Shown: one piece after another, positions 9,454 to 18,467 of the stretch
Layout of the letters: every line of letters starts with the position of its first letter
How positions within the stretch are numbered: the stretch's first letter is position 1
NCBI GenBank assembly: GCA_001464195.1
Contig: LNEY01000017.1
Coordinates: 1-64,000 of the forward strand
Direction: 5' to 3'
Origin: Burkholderiales bacterium Ga0077547
GTDB lineage: Bacteria > Pseudomonadota > Gammaproteobacteria > Burkholderiales > Burkholderiaceae_C
Length of the DNA: 64,000 nt
The notes under the pieces: model-generated
What the model was told of the DNA's origin: nothing
Databases searched by the model: none
The model's input: only the letters and a program-made list of their open reading frames with translations
Translations under genes and position numbers: made by a program

Positions 9454-10314
9454 TCATTTCTTCCCCTTCACATGGCTTTCGAGTTCGGCAAACGTCGGGC
9501 GGTCGGTCGAGAACAGCACCTTGCGGCCGAACTCCACCGCCACTTGCGGGGCGTAGCCCTGCATGCTGGCGAGCAGCGTGGTCTTGATGCACTGCAGCTC
9601 TTTCGAGCCGTCTTCGACCTTCTGCTCCAGCAACCCGCCCAAGGGCTCGACGAAGCCGTAAGCCAACAGAATGCCCAGGAATGTGCCGACCAGTGCCGAT
9701 GCGATCATGCCGCCCAGGATGGCTGGCGCCTGGCCGACCGAGCCCATGGTGTTGACCACCCCCAGCACCGCCGCCACGATGCCGAAAGCGGGCAGACCAC
9801 CTGCAAGTCGCCCGATCGCAGCCACGGCGGCGTGCTCCTCGTTGTGATGGGTCTCGATCTCACTGTCCATCAGGCTTTCGATCTCGTGGGCGTTGAGGTT
9901 GCCCGAGACCATCATGCGCAGGTAGTCGGTGATGAACTCGACCACGTGGTGGTCATTGCCGATCACCGGGTACTTTTTGAAAACGGGCGAGTTGTGCGGG
10001 TCTTCGACATCCTGTTCGATGGACATCAGGCCTTCCTTGCGGGCCTTCTGCAAGATGTCGTAGAGCAGCGCCATCATTTCCATGTAGCGCGCCTTGCTGT
10101 ACTTGCTGCCCTTGAAGCAGGCGCCCAGGCCTTTGATGGTGGCCTTGATGACTTTCATCTGGTTGGTGGCCAGGAACGCACCCATCGCTGCGCCGAGGAT
10201 GGTGATCGTTTCGAACGGCAACGCCTTCAGGATCACCTGGATGTTTCCACCGTGAACGATGTACACGCCAAAGATGCAGGCCATGGCCAGGCCCCAACCG
10301 ATGAGTACGAACAT
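9454..10314 (-). CDS. motA: Flagellar stator protein MotA
   Basis: Four-helix inner-membrane proton channel subunit of the motor (286 residues). Membrane stretches begin at the N-terminus (LIGWGLAMACIFGVYIVHGG) and recur near residues 30-50 and in the C-terminal half (LPAFGIVAAVLGVVNTMG and ASALVGTFLGILLAYGFVEPL, the latter holding the conserved Pro region). The cytoplasmic loop between carries charged residues for FliG contact. It is first in a motA-motB-cheY-cheZ-EAL run and is preceded by a good sigma28-type promoter at 10372-10398. Confidence 0.97.
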   Translation of the reverse strand: MFVLIGWGLAMACIFGVYIVHGGNIQVILKALPFETITILGAAMGAFLATNQMKVIKATIKGLGACFKGSKYSKARYMEMMALLYDILQKARKEGLMSIEQDVEDPHNSPVFKKYPVIGNDHHVVEFITDYLRMMVSGNLNAHEIESLMDSEIETHHNEEHAAVAAIGRLAGGLPAFGIVAAVLGVVNTMGSVGQAPAILGGMIASALVGTFLGILLAYGFVEPLGGLLEQKVEDGSKELQCIKTTLLASMQGYAPQVAVEFGRKVLFSTDRPTFAELESHVKGKK

Positions 10315-10371
10315 GCTGAGACAGTTTCCGAATTGAGTGCCCAGCGCGGCCGGCGTGACGCGCTTGTTCCT

Positions 10372-10398
10372 TTATCGACCTGATCGATCGCGCCTTGA
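10372..10398 (-). promoter_or_regulatory. Putative sigma28 (FliA) promoter of motA
   Basis: On the minus strand the sequence reads TCAAGGCG, an 11-base spacer, then GTCGATAA, against the enterobacterial sigma28 pattern TAAAGTTT-N11-GCCGATAA. The predicted start of transcription lies about 45-50 bases before the motA ATG. No other convincing promoter was seen in this gap. Confidence 0.75.
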
Positions 10399-10462
10399 GT
10401 GTGTGGCGCTTCACGCTGGCGTGATGCCCGCATCAGCGGGTTAATCGACAGCCATTACGGCC

Positions 10463-10488
10463 AAAAAAAACGGACCCGATGGGGTCCG
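10463..10488 (-). terminator. Rho-independent terminator after flhC
   Basis: Read on the minus strand: stem CGGACCC, 4-base loop, GGGTCCG, then eight consecutive T. It lies about 130 bases downstream of the flhC stop and upstream of the motA promoter, so it should end the flhDC transcript. The 10315-10615 gap holds only this terminator and the motA promoter. Confidence 0.9.
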
Positions 10489-10615
10489 ATGGAACGCACG
10501 CGGGGTGCGAGGAGGAGACAACAGGCCAAGATGGGGTACCGCTGAAACTGTTTCATCGGTGCGCCGCCCGGCGACTTGAGCGCTCGGGCTGGGGCACAGG
10601 GGGAAAACGTGAGAT

Positions 10616-11152
10616 TCAGTGCAGCTGGATGCCGCCCGCTGCCTTGCCCTTGCCCGCACGCGCCGGGGGATTGCACAGGCCGCAGACGTAGTGGCGCGAA
10701 ATTTCGTGGGGGTGCGTCACGAAGTGGCCGCCGCACTTCGAGCACTTGGTCATGGTGAGCATGCCGTTGTCGATGAACTTGACCAGGCGCCAGGCGCGTG
10801 TCACCGAGAGCAGTTCCTCCAGGCCCTGAGCCTTCGTCTGCTCTTGATACAGCTGGTAGGCCTTGATGACGGTGTCGATCTCGTCCATCTCGGCGACCTT
10901 GTTCAGGTACTCGTGGATGTTCAGGAACAGCGACGAATGGATGTTCGGCTGCCAGGTCATGAACCAGTCGGTCGAGAAGGGCAGTTGTCCCTTGGAGGGG
11001 GACTTGCCGGCCACTTCCTTGTACAGGCGCAGCAGACGCTCGTAGCTCAGATCGGTCTCGCTCTCCAGCACCTGCAGGCGGGCACCGAGGTGAATGAGGG
11101 TCACGGCGCGTTCGATTTGCCGTGCTTCGGTCAGGATGCTTTTGCTGCGCAT
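10616..11152 (-). CDS. flhC: Flagellar master regulator subunit FlhC
   Basis: DNA-binding partner of FlhD in the FlhD4C2 activator of early flagellar operons. The 178-residue protein matches the family along its length (QIERAVTLIHLGARLQVLE, PFSTDWFMTWQPNIHSS), with the zinc-binding cysteines in CSKCGG and CGLC near the C-terminus. It lies 28 bp after flhD and is followed by a strong terminator. Confidence 0.97.
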   Translation of the reverse strand: MRSKSILTEARQIERAVTLIHLGARLQVLESETDLSYERLLRLYKEVAGKSPSKGQLPFSTDWFMTWQPNIHSSLFLNIHEYLNKVAEMDEIDTVIKAYQLYQEQTKAQGLEELLSVTRAWRLVKFIDNGMLTMTKCSKCGGHFVTHPHEISRHYVCGLCNPPARAGKGKAAGGIQLH

Positions 11153-11180
11153 GGTGTGGGCTCCGCGAGGTGTATTGAGG

Positions 11181-11504
11181 TCAGGCTGCTTCTTGATGGC
11201 GGCCGGCCATCAGGATGCTGGCGTGCAGGCGGCTGGTGGTGTCGTTGGCAGCACCCTTGCCGTGGTTGGTCAGCAGACTCCACACCATGTCGTCATCCAT
11301 GCGGAAGCGGCACAGCAGGGTGTTGCCCGAGGCGATCTTCATCATCTGCGCCGGCGTCATCAGGTTCAGCAAGGCAGCGTTCTCTTCGCTGATGCCGAGG
11401 CGATACAGGGCCTGTTCGCGGTCGCTGCGGATCAGGCTTTGCGCCAGCATCAGGTACGACAGGTTGGCTTCACGGATTTCGGTGAGGATCTGGTCGGCGG
11501 TCAT
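11181..11504 (-). CDS. flhD: Flagellar master regulator subunit FlhD
   Basis: Partner of FlhC in the class 1 activator. Core family sequence is clear: TEIREANLSYLMLAQSLIR, DREQALYRLGI, LTPAQMMKIA. I chose the ATG at 11504 (MTADQILTEIREANLSYL) because FlhD proteins begin a few residues before the conserved helix; this gives 107 residues. The frame is open to an ATG at 11609 (142 residues), but that extension is low-complexity and not family-like. No strong ribosome site marks either start, so the start is uncertain while the gene is not. Confidence 0.93.
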   Translation of the reverse strand: MTADQILTEIREANLSYLMLAQSLIRSDREQALYRLGISEENAALLNLMTPAQMMKIASGNTLLCRFRMDDDMVWSLLTNHGKGAANDTTSRLHASILMAGRHQEAA

Positions 11505-11878
11505 GGCTTCGGTGGCGATGTGTCGCGGCGGGGTTTCGTTTCGCTTTTCGGGTTTCAAATTCGTCGCAACGTGAAACAGATTGTGAAGACCGGAGATGGG
11601 GGCTGACATCAGGCCATCTCTGTGGCTTGAGTCCCTCTTTTGCCATCCGGCGTGTCAGGCAAATTCCTACACGGAGCCTGCGTACCTGTGTGTGCTGCGG
11701 CGACCCTTCCCAGGGTGCACTCCATCGATCGCATCGACGCGGGGCGCGCGAGGTCGCCGAAGGTGCGTTCATCCAAGACCACTATTATCTTGACCATGGC
11801 GTCGAACGTTCCCCACATGTCGTCTTGCTCAGTGTGGCCGCGACGCCTCGACGGCATGGCCGTGTCGCCGCCGGCGTC
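11505..11878. other. Divergent control region between flhDC and the ABC exporter
   Basis: About 370 bp separate flhD (minus) from the ABC permease (plus). It must hold the class 1 flhDC promoter, but I could not pick a convincing -35/-10 pair on either strand; a TATTATC stretch near 11784-11790 is the only AT-rich core. No coding signal beyond weak open frames was seen. Confidence 0.5.
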
Positions 11879-13015
11879 ATGATCGTCCCGCTGGCACGCA
11901 AATCCCTGTTGCACGACTGGCGGCGCTTCCTTCCCGCGGTGGTGGCGGTGGCGTTTTCCGGTCTGCTGCTGCTGGTGCAGTCAGCGTTGGTGCTGGGCAT
12001 CTTCGGCAGCGCGGCGGTCTACATCGATTCATCACGCGGGGACTTGTGGGTAGGCAACCCGAAGACACCCACGGTCGAGCAGGGCCGCATCCTGCCCCTG
12101 GACACCGAGGTCTGGCTGCGACTGGACCCAGCGGTCAAGCGCGTCGAGGCATTCAATTGGATGGAAGCAGACTGGCGCTCCCGCGCCGACCTGGCCGCCA
12201 TCACCTTGTTTGTCTCGGGCGTGAGCACGTCAGCCGATGCCTTGCTGTTCGCGCGCGTGCTGCCCGCAGCGATGCGGGCCCGGCTGGATCAACCTGATTC
12301 GGTGATCGTCGACGAGGCTGATCTCGACAAGCTCGGCGTGGTGGTGGGTGATCGGCCGCGCATCAACGGCCACACGGTGCAGGTCGTCGGGACAATCTCC
12401 GGGCTGCGCACGCTGGGCGGTGTGCACATGCTGACGTCGCTGGAAACGGCGGCCAAGCTGCAGTTTGCGGGTCCGGGCGACGAGCGCGTTCCGTACTATG
12501 TGGTGAGTCTGCACGACCCGTCTCAGTCCACAGCGGCCCGGTCACGCCTGGAGGCGCTGGGGAAGACCCACGGTTTTGCGGTCTGGACCAGCAAGGTGTT
12601 TTCCAAGAAGGCCTCTGATTACTGGTTGTTCGACACGGGCGCCGGCCTGGGGGTGTTGTTCATGGCGATCATCGTCAGCCTGGTCGGCGCCGTCATCACC
12701 AGTCAGACGCTGATGGGGGCAGTGGCTGGCTCGGCCGCTGAATACGCTGCCCTGCAGGCGCTGGGCATCGGCGTGCCGGCGTTGCGGGGGGTGGTCCTTG
12801 AGCAAGCCACGTGGATCGGTGGCTTCGGGCTGATGCTGGGGGCTGTCGGTGCGTTCGCAGCCTTGCGGCTGGCCCAGCTCTACCACGTGCCCGTGGCCCT
12901 GGACGCCTGGGCCGCCCTGGCCTGCGTGGTGCTGGTGCTGGGCATTTCGATGATCTCGGGTTGGGCCGCTGTGCGGGCCCTGCGGAGCGCCGATCCGGCG
13001 TCGTTGCTGCGATGA
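11879..13015 (+). CDS. DevC/MacB-type ABC transporter permease
   Basis: An FtsX-fold permease of 378 residues. The start is the ATG at 11879 (MIVPLARKSLLHDWRRFLP), which sets a typical N-terminus just before the first membrane helix (AVVAVAFSGLLLLVQSALVLG); the frame is open further upstream. A large periplasmic domain (about 45-250) is followed by three helices in the C-terminal third. The stop overlaps the next gene by 4 bp (ATGA). Together with the ATPase and the adaptor it forms a tripartite exporter of the DevBCA/MacAB class. The substrate is unknown; the next locus makes acyl- and sugar-modifying enzymes. Confidence 0.88.
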   Translation: MIVPLARKSLLHDWRRFLPAVVAVAFSGLLLLVQSALVLGIFGSAAVYIDSSRGDLWVGNPKTPTVEQGRILPLDTEVWLRLDPAVKRVEAFNWMEADWRSRADLAAITLFVSGVSTSADALLFARVLPAAMRARLDQPDSVIVDEADLDKLGVVVGDRPRINGHTVQVVGTISGLRTLGGVHMLTSLETAAKLQFAGPGDERVPYYVVSLHDPSQSTAARSRLEALGKTHGFAVWTSKVFSKKASDYWLFDTGAGLGVLFMAIIVSLVGAVITSQTLMGAVAGSAAEYAALQALGIGVPALRGVVLEQATWIGGFGLMLGAVGAFAALRLAQLYHVPVALDAWAALACVVLVLGISMISGWAAVRALRSADPASLLR

Positions 13016-13758
13016 ACACCAAGGGTCTTTTCAAGATGCCGCCTACGTCTGAGCCGGTGGCACTGCGCGGCCGCGACTTGGTGAAATCCTTTCGCAGCGG
13101 GAAGGTGGACACCCCCATCCTGCGCGGGCTGAGCCTGGATGTGTCCGTGGGCGAACTCACGCTGATCTCGGGCCCCTCGGGTTGTGGCAAAAGCACCTTG
13201 CTCGCCTTGCTCAGCGGGCTCTCGCGGCCGGATTCGGGCGAGGTGCTGGCGCTGGACGAATCGCTGTGGTCACTCGACGCGCGCGCACTGGAGCAATTCC
13301 GACTGCGGCACACCGGCTTCGTGTTCCAGGGGTTCAATCTGTTCGGCGCACTGGACGCTGTCGAGCAGGTGATGCTGCCGCTGGGCGCGCTGGGGCTCTC
13401 GAAAACCGAAGCCCGTGAGCGTGCGTTGGTGGCGCTTGAAGAGGTCGGCCTCGCGGCGCGATCGGGGTTGCGTCCGGGCGAGATGTCGGGCGGGGAAAAG
13501 CAACGGGTGTCGATTGCCAGGGCACTGGCCAAGCAGCCTCAGTTGCTGTTTGCCGACGAGCCGACCAGCGCGCTCGACGCGAGCAACGGGCAGATCGTGA
13601 TCGACCTGTTGCACCGGCTCGCGCGCACGCACCGCGCGGCGGTGCTGTGCGTCAGTCATGACCCGCGCGTGGTCGAGCATGCTGATCGCGTGTTGCACAT
13701 GGAAGACGGGCGCCTGCTCGACGACACACGCCGCGTCGCGGCGCAAGGATCTGCATGA
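13012..13758 (+). CDS. ABC transporter ATPase (LolD/DevA/MacB type)
   Basis: A 248-residue ATP-binding subunit. Walker A GPSGCGKST (Lys60), Q-loop VFQGFNLFG, signature MSGGEKQR, Walker B LLFADEPTSALD and a switch His in VSHDPRV are intact. The short subfamily-typical spacing and neighbours put it in the group energising MacB/DevC permeases. The start codon overlaps the permease stop and its stop overlaps the adaptor start, so the three genes are translationally coupled. Confidence 0.94.
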   Translation: MNTKGLFKMPPTSEPVALRGRDLVKSFRSGKVDTPILRGLSLDVSVGELTLISGPSGCGKSTLLALLSGLSRPDSGEVLALDESLWSLDARALEQFRLRHTGFVFQGFNLFGALDAVEQVMLPLGALGLSKTEARERALVALEEVGLAARSGLRPGEMSGGEKQRVSIARALAKQPQLLFADEPTSALDASNGQIVIDLLHRLARTHRAAVLCVSHDPRVVEHADRVLHMEDGRLLDDTRRVAAQGSA

Positions 13759-14711
13759 TGGAAACGAAGACTCTCCCCCCCCGTTCCGCGGGCCCTGTGC
13801 GCTGGTCGCTTCTGCTGCTGACTGCGGGACTGGTGGCTTGCGGCCCACATGACGACGCCCACCAAGCCGAACCCTCCGCATCGGCAAGCGCCGCCGACAA
13901 GCGCTATGTCGCCATCGCGCGTGGACGCGTCGATGTGCCGGGAGGGTTACTTCGCGTGGCTGCACCCTATGGCGGCCGCATCGAGCGCTGGGGTGTCGAG
14001 CCCGGGGCTGCGGTCAAGCAAGGCGAGCTGCTGGCGCAGCTCGACATCCGCGAGCCGCGCATGGCGCTCGAACTGGCCCAGGCCGAGCACGCGCGCGCGG
14101 TCGCTCAGCTCGACGTGCTGCGCACGGAGCTGCTGGTGGCGCGCGCCCGCCGTGAGCGGGTGATCGCCGCCCCGCAGCCGGGCACGGCAGGCACGCAGGC
14201 GCTGGAGGATGCCCGATTCGCAGTCGTCTACGCCGGCCAGCAATTCGCGGCGCAGGAAAGCGCGGTGCTGGTCGAGAAACAGCGGGTCGCGCAGGCGACG
14301 CAGGTGATGGCGGCGGCCACCGTGCGTGCCCCGGCGGACGGCCGGGTGGTGCAACGCATCGCGCAGGTGGGGGAGTACGTCGAGCCGCACGGGCTGGTGC
14401 TGCACCTGCTGCCTGACGGCCCCCGCATCGTGCGCGCCGACCTCAATGAAGCGCTGATCACCCGTGTCCAGGTGGGCATGCGGGCCGAGGTGGTCTCGGT
14501 GGCAGAAGGCAGCGTGGTGCATGGCGCGCGGGTGCTGAATGTCGGCGAGGTGTTCGGTCCACCTCGCGCGCCGGACACGGCGGGCAGCGAACAAATTGCT
14601 GACAACCGGGTGGTCGAATGCCTGTTGGAACTGGACGACAAGGCCCTGCGTGTCGGCCAGCGGGTGCTGGTCCGCTTTCTGCCCGCCAATCCTGCTGAAA
14701 CGCCGAAGTAG
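13755..14711 (+). CDS. Lipoprotein membrane-fusion (HlyD/DevB-type) adaptor
   Basis: Periplasmic adaptor of the exporter, 318 residues. The N-terminus has a hydrophobic stretch ending in LVACG, a lipobox with Cys29, so it should be a lipoprotein. It then shows a split biotinyl-lipoyl/beta-barrel pattern (GGRIERWGVEPGAAVKQGE and, after a helical hairpin of about 120-165, ATVRAPADGRVVQRI). No TolC-type outer membrane channel is in the window. The 3' end faces the ketosynthase gene, 11 bp away. Confidence 0.88.
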   Translation: MMETKTLPPRSAGPVRWSLLLLTAGLVACGPHDDAHQAEPSASASAADKRYVAIARGRVDVPGGLLRVAAPYGGRIERWGVEPGAAVKQGELLAQLDIREPRMALELAQAEHARAVAQLDVLRTELLVARARRERVIAAPQPGTAGTQALEDARFAVVYAGQQFAAQESAVLVEKQRVAQATQVMAAATVRAPADGRVVQRIAQVGEYVEPHGLVLHLLPDGPRIVRADLNEALITRVQVGMRAEVVSVAEGSVVHGARVLNVGEVFGPPRAPDTAGSEQIADNRVVECLLELDDKALRVGQRVLVRFLPANPAETPK

Positions 14712-14722
14712 TTCGGCTGCGT

Positions 14723-15958
14723 TCAGTCGTCGCGGGCGAAGGCCAACACGACATTGGTGCCACCGAAGGCAAACGAGTTGCTGATCGCGGCCTGAAGACC
14801 CGGCAGCGAGGCGGCGGATTCACGGATCAACGGGACGGCGCAGGCTGGATCGGGGGTCTGGCAGCTGGGCATCGGCGGCGCATGCCGCTGCTGCAGCGAG
14901 AGCACGGTCACGACGGCTTCCAGGGCCCCGGCGGCGCCCAGCAGGTGGCCGTGCATGGCCTTGGTCGAGCTGACCCGCAGACCATCGATGTCCGAGCCCC
15001 AGACACTGCGCAAGGCGTCGCATTCAACGCCATCGCCCACCCGTGTGGCCGTGCCGTGGGCATTGCAATAGCCGATGTCGCGCGGCGACAGGCCGGTCGC
15101 ACGGAGCATGTTGCGCAGCGCACGCACCTGGCCTGGCGCGTTAGGCTTGGTCATGTGCTGCGCGTCGCAGCTGACACCGCTGCCGGCGAAGCGAACGCGC
15201 ACCGGCGCCTGCCGGGCCAAGGCGTGCTCGCGTGATTCGAGCACCAGCATCGCTGCGCCCTCGCCCAGTGCGAAACCAGTTCGGTTGGCGTCGAAAGGGC
15301 GACAGGACTGACCCGGATCGATGGGGTCGGGCGTGGCCAGCGTTTGCAGTGCTTGCCAGGCGCGCACCACGCCTGGCACCAGCAAGGCTTCGGCGCCGCC
15401 GGCGATGGCGATGTCGATTTCACCGGCCGCGATCGCCTTGGCTGCTTCGGCAATCGCCACGGCAGAAGACGCGCAGGCCACCGAGTAGGTGTAGACCGGA
15501 CCTTGCGCGCCCGCGCGGATGGCGATGTGGGCCGCGGGCGCGTTGGTCATCGCCGCGACCACCGTCAGCGGCGAGACCCGGCGCCCCGTTCGAGAGGCTT
15601 CGTAGCCCTCTTCAAGTGCTGCCGCACCGCCCATGCCGCTGCCGATGTACACCCCGACGCGCTCGGGGTCGATGCCTTCAGACCAGCGCGCATCGGCGCG
15701 GGCCAGCTCGGAGGCGGCCACGGCCATCTGGCTGACGCGGTCCACCCCAACCAGTTGCAACTTGGTGAACCAGCGCTCCGGTGAGAAGTCAGCGCTGGCG
15801 ACCGCGGCCGGCGGCATGCCGTCGCGGTTCCACAAGGCGATGGCCGAGCGGCCCTGGAGCATCGCCTCGAAGACCGGTCCGAGATCGTCACCGTGAGGAG
15901 ACACCAGCCCGAGGCCGGAGATCACCACCTCACGCATGCGCGGGGTGGCGCCGGTCAT
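14723..15958 (-). CDS. Beta-ketoacyl-ACP synthase (FabF-like)
   Basis: A 411-residue condensing enzyme of the KAS I/II family. Active-site Cys162 (SVACASSAVAIAE), His301 (CNAHGTATRVGD), Lys333 and His338 (STKAMHGHLLGAAGALE) are all present, so it should be catalytically competent. Its ATG overlaps the stop of an acyl carrier protein gene, the normal substrate partner. The setting, beside sugar-modifying genes and flagellin rather than fab genes, suggests a dedicated acyl chain rather than bulk lipid synthesis. That role is inference. Confidence 0.92.
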   Translation of the reverse strand: MTGATPRMREVVISGLGLVSPHGDDLGPVFEAMLQGRSAIALWNRDGMPPAAVASADFSPERWFTKLQLVGVDRVSQMAVAASELARADARWSEGIDPERVGVYIGSGMGGAAALEEGYEASRTGRRVSPLTVVAAMTNAPAAHIAIRAGAQGPVYTYSVACASSAVAIAEAAKAIAAGEIDIAIAGGAEALLVPGVVRAWQALQTLATPDPIDPGQSCRPFDANRTGFALGEGAAMLVLESREHALARQAPVRVRFAGSGVSCDAQHMTKPNAPGQVRALRNMLRATGLSPRDIGYCNAHGTATRVGDGVECDALRSVWGSDIDGLRVSSTKAMHGHLLGAAGALEAVVTVLSLQQRHAPPMPSCQTPDPACAVPLIRESAASLPGLQAAISNSFAFGGTNVVLAFARDD

Positions 15959-16200
15959 TTCTCGGCGACTGCGGCACGCACCTCGTCGACCACCTGGGCC
16001 AGTTCGGCCAGCGTTTGCACGCCCGTGCGGGACTCGGGGTAATCGATGTGAAAGTGGTCTTCGATGTTGAACATCAACTCCGCCAGCGCCAGGGAATCCA
16101 GCCCGAACTCCGAGAGCGGCTTGTGGGGATCGATCGTCGACGGGTCAATGTCATAGGCTTTCTTGATCAACCCCAGCAATTCGGTCATGGTGTTGGACAT
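15955..16200 (-). CDS. Acyl carrier protein
   Basis: An 81-residue carrier protein starting at ATG 16200 behind AGGAGTGCTCCT. The phosphopantetheine site is GLDSLALAEL with Ser36, followed by the acidic recognition helix (FNIEDHFHIDY). It overlaps the ketosynthase by 4 bp downstream and the hydrolase gene by 16 bp upstream, so all three are coupled. It is not in a fab context and differs from housekeeping AcpP, which has the DSLDTVEL type motif; it is probably a specialised carrier. Confidence 0.93.
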   Translation of the reverse strand: MSNTMTELLGLIKKAYDIDPSTIDPHKPLSEFGLDSLALAELMFNIEDHFHIDYPESRTGVQTLAELAQVVDEVRAAVAEK

Positions 16201-17195
16201 AGGAGCACTCCTGTGTGGGCGTCGGCTGTGGTCTGCGCAGGAGCCGGATTCATGTCGGGCGCGTTGGCGGCGGCGTCCATGGGGTGCCCAGCGCTTCGAT
16301 CCCCTTGGCCCGAGCACTTGAGCAACTCGGCGGTGACCTGTTGACGATCATTGTCGATGGTGATCATGTGGTACGAATTGTCGAACACCACGAGACGGTT
16401 CGGGCCCACAGGCAGGGTGTCGAAAACCCGCTTCACGAGGCCCAGGCTGCAGATCTCGTCGAGACGCGAATGCATCACCACGGTCGGCATGCGCAGCTGC
16501 GGAAACTGTCGCTTGACATGACGCATGAGCCGTTCGGACTGGTTGATCGCCCACAGCGGAAGGGTGGACGGCCCGGCCGCGCTGGAGGCGCGCAGATGCA
16601 TGTCACGCTCCACCCATTTTCGGATCTTCTCGTTCTTGATGCCGTAAGGTTCTGTTTCGCGGACCGAAATCCAGCGATCAACGCCGAGCGCATGAGCCGC
16701 CTTGCGCCAGCCCCACCACCGGGTCCGTGCCCAGCCGTCGTAGCCAAAGCTCGGCGACATCATCACCAGCGATCGCACATTGAATTCGCCACGGGCGGCC
16801 ACCGCGGCTGCCACCATGCCGCCCGAGCAAAGCCCACCCAGGACGAAGGGTTGGCCGGCTCCAAACTGCTCCCGGATGGCATCGGCCGCCGCATTGACCC
16901 ACGACGACCAGCGCTTGAACTGGCTGCGATCACCCTCGGTGTAGCCCGGGATGTTCAGGATGATCAGTGGCGCCCCTCGCGACTGCAGCGGCAGCGAAAT
17001 CAGTCCGAACTCGCGTGGCGTGCTGAGCAGGCCGTGTATCAAGACGATCGGTAACACGGGCTCAGACCCAGGAAGTTTTTTCATCTGTACAGACAACGCT
17101 GACAGGGGCTGTGAGTTGACACCGTCCCGGCGAGCGGAGGCAAGCGGATCCTGCAGGGTGGCCTTCGGTACCGAACTTGACGTGGCTGGTTGCAT
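16185..17195 (-). CDS. Alpha/beta hydrolase with PHA-synthase-like GxCxG box
   Basis: A 336-residue alpha/beta hydrolase (ATG at 17195; a TTG at 17213 and an ATG further in are alternatives). IVLIHGLLSTP forms the oxyanion-hole strand. The nucleophile elbow reads GLCSG, so the central residue is Cys123, as in polyhydroxyalkanoate synthases, not the usual Ser; Ser124 follows. Asp246 (HSRLDEI) and His276 (NSYHMI) complete the triad. Such enzymes act on acyl thioesters, which fits the overlapping ACP and ketosynthase. I infer an acyltransferase or thioesterase releasing the ACP-bound chain; PHA synthesis itself is unlikely at this length. Confidence 0.8.
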   Translation of the reverse strand: MQPATSSSVPKATLQDPLASARRDGVNSQPLSALSVQMKKLPGSEPVLPIVLIHGLLSTPREFGLISLPLQSRGAPLIILNIPGYTEGDRSQFKRWSSWVNAAADAIREQFGAGQPFVLGGLCSGGMVAAAVAARGEFNVRSLVMMSPSFGYDGWARTRWWGWRKAAHALGVDRWISVRETEPYGIKNEKIRKWVERDMHLRASSAAGPSTLPLWAINQSERLMRHVKRQFPQLRMPTVVMHSRLDEICSLGLVKRVFDTLPVGPNRLVVFDNSYHMITIDNDRQQVTAELLKCSGQGDRSAGHPMDAAANAPDMNPAPAQTTADAHTGVLLCPTP

Positions 17196-17336
17196 GCTGT
17201 TCGACGAGGTCAAGTGTTGGGGACAGCACTGACCAACAGTCGAACGCCGCCCCGGAGTTTAATCGGAGCACGCTTTGAGCAAGATGACAGCGGAGAACTC
17301 ACGCGGGCCGCTCGAAACGGCCACGCGGGGCGTGAT

Positions 17337-18467
17337 TCAGGGGAGGCTGAGCTCCGCGCAGGCGCCGCGCACCGCCGCCAGCACGCTGCCCACTTCCTTG
17401 TCGGTGAGGGTCGGGCCGATCGGCAGGCTGAGCGCTTCGCGCGCCCAGGCGTCTGCCAAAGGCAGACTTTGTTGTGACAGCAGCGTGTCTGCGTAAGCAC
17501 CTTGGCGATGGATCGGCAATGGGTAGTGCACCAAGGTGGAGACACCGCGTGCGGCAAGAAGTTCCGCCAGTGCATCGCGGTGAGTGTGGCGAACGACAAA
17601 CAAGTGCCATGCCGAGATTCGATCGGCCTCGTCGCCTGCTGGCAAGGTCAGGCCCGGCAGTCCGGCCAATCCGGCCAGGTACGCTTGCGCCACGCGACGG
17701 CGGTGGGCGTTGTCTGCATCGAGTACGCGCAAGCGTTCGCGCAGAAAGGCCGCCTGCAACTCATCCAGGCGTGAATTGACCCCTGCGAGTTCATGCTGGT
17801 ACTTGACGCTGGAGCCGTAATTGGCAATCCGTCGCACCCGTTCTGCCAGCGCCAGGTCGTTGGTGGTGACCGCGCCGCCGTCGCCCAGGGCGCCCAGGTT
17901 CTTGCCCGGATAGAAGCTGAAGGCCGCTGCATCACCGAGGCTGCCGCACGGTCGGCCGCCCAGCTGCGCGCCGTGTGCTTGTGCCGCGTCTTCCAGCAGC
18001 TTCAACCCGTGGCGTCGAGCGATCTCACTCAACTCGCGCATCGGGGCGGGCCGGCCGTAGAGGTGCACCGCGATGATGGCCCGGGTCCGCGGCGTGATGG
18101 CCGCCTCGACACGGGCCGGATCGATGTTGCAGCCCTCTGGTGCTGGCTCAACGGGAACCGGCACGGCGCCTACCTCGCTCACGGCGAGCCAGGTGGCGAT
18201 GAAGGTGTGTGAGGGCACGATGACCTCGTCGCCGGCGCCGATCCCCCAGGCGCGCAGCACCAGGTGCAAGGCATCGAAGCCGTTGCCGACGCCCACGCAA
18301 TGCGAGGTGCCGCACCAGGCGGCGAACTCGCGCTCGAAGGCGGCGGTCTCCTCACCCAGCAACACACGGCCGCTGTCCAGCACCCGTGACAGGGCGGCCT
18401 GGTAGGCCGCGCGGTGCCGCTCGTTGATGCGTTGCAGGTCGAGGAACGGAACCGGCACGTCGGCCAT
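17337..18467 (-). CDS. DegT/DnrJ/EryC1-type sugar aminotransferase (FdtB-like)
   Basis: A 376-residue PLP enzyme of the sugar aminotransferase family. The PLP lysine is Lys189 in [16 protein letters not shown], with DAAQAHGA and [10 protein letters not shown] also conserved. Coupled by a one-base overlap to a FdtA-like 3,4-ketoisomerase, it most likely aminates C3 of a dTDP-3-keto-6-deoxyhexose to give dTDP-Fuc3N or a close relative. FdtA/FdtB pairs are known from S-layer and O-antigen pathways; here flagellin or surface glycan is the likely sink. rmlAB, needed upstream, are not in the window. Confidence 0.9.
   Translation of the reverse strand: MADVPVPFLDLQRINERHRAAYQAALSRVLDSGRVLLGEETAAFEREFAAWCGTSHCVGVGNGFDALHLVLRAWGIGAGDEVIVPSHTFIATWLAVSEVGAVPVPVEPAPEGCNIDPARVEAAITPRTRAIIAVHLYGRPAPMRELSEIARRHGLKLLEDAAQAHGAQLGGRPCGSLGDAAAFSFYPGKNLGALGDGGAVTTNDLALAERVRRIANYGSSVKYQHELAGVNSRLDELQAAFLRERLRVLDADNAHRRRVAQAYLAGLAGLPGLTLPAGDEADRISAWHLFVVRHTHRDALAELLAARGVSTLVHYPLPIHRQGAYADTLLSQQSLPLADAWAREALSLPIGPTLTDKEVGSVLAAVRGACAELSLP

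Noticed and set aside
11181..11609. Longer FlhD from the ATG at 11609
   Set aside because: The added 35 residues are not FlhD-like; family members begin close to the TEIREANLSYL helix.
17214..17336. Possible sigma28 site before the alpha/beta hydrolase (TCAAAG and CCGATTAA on the minus strand)
   Set aside because: The two halves are only about six bases apart, so they cannot form one promoter.
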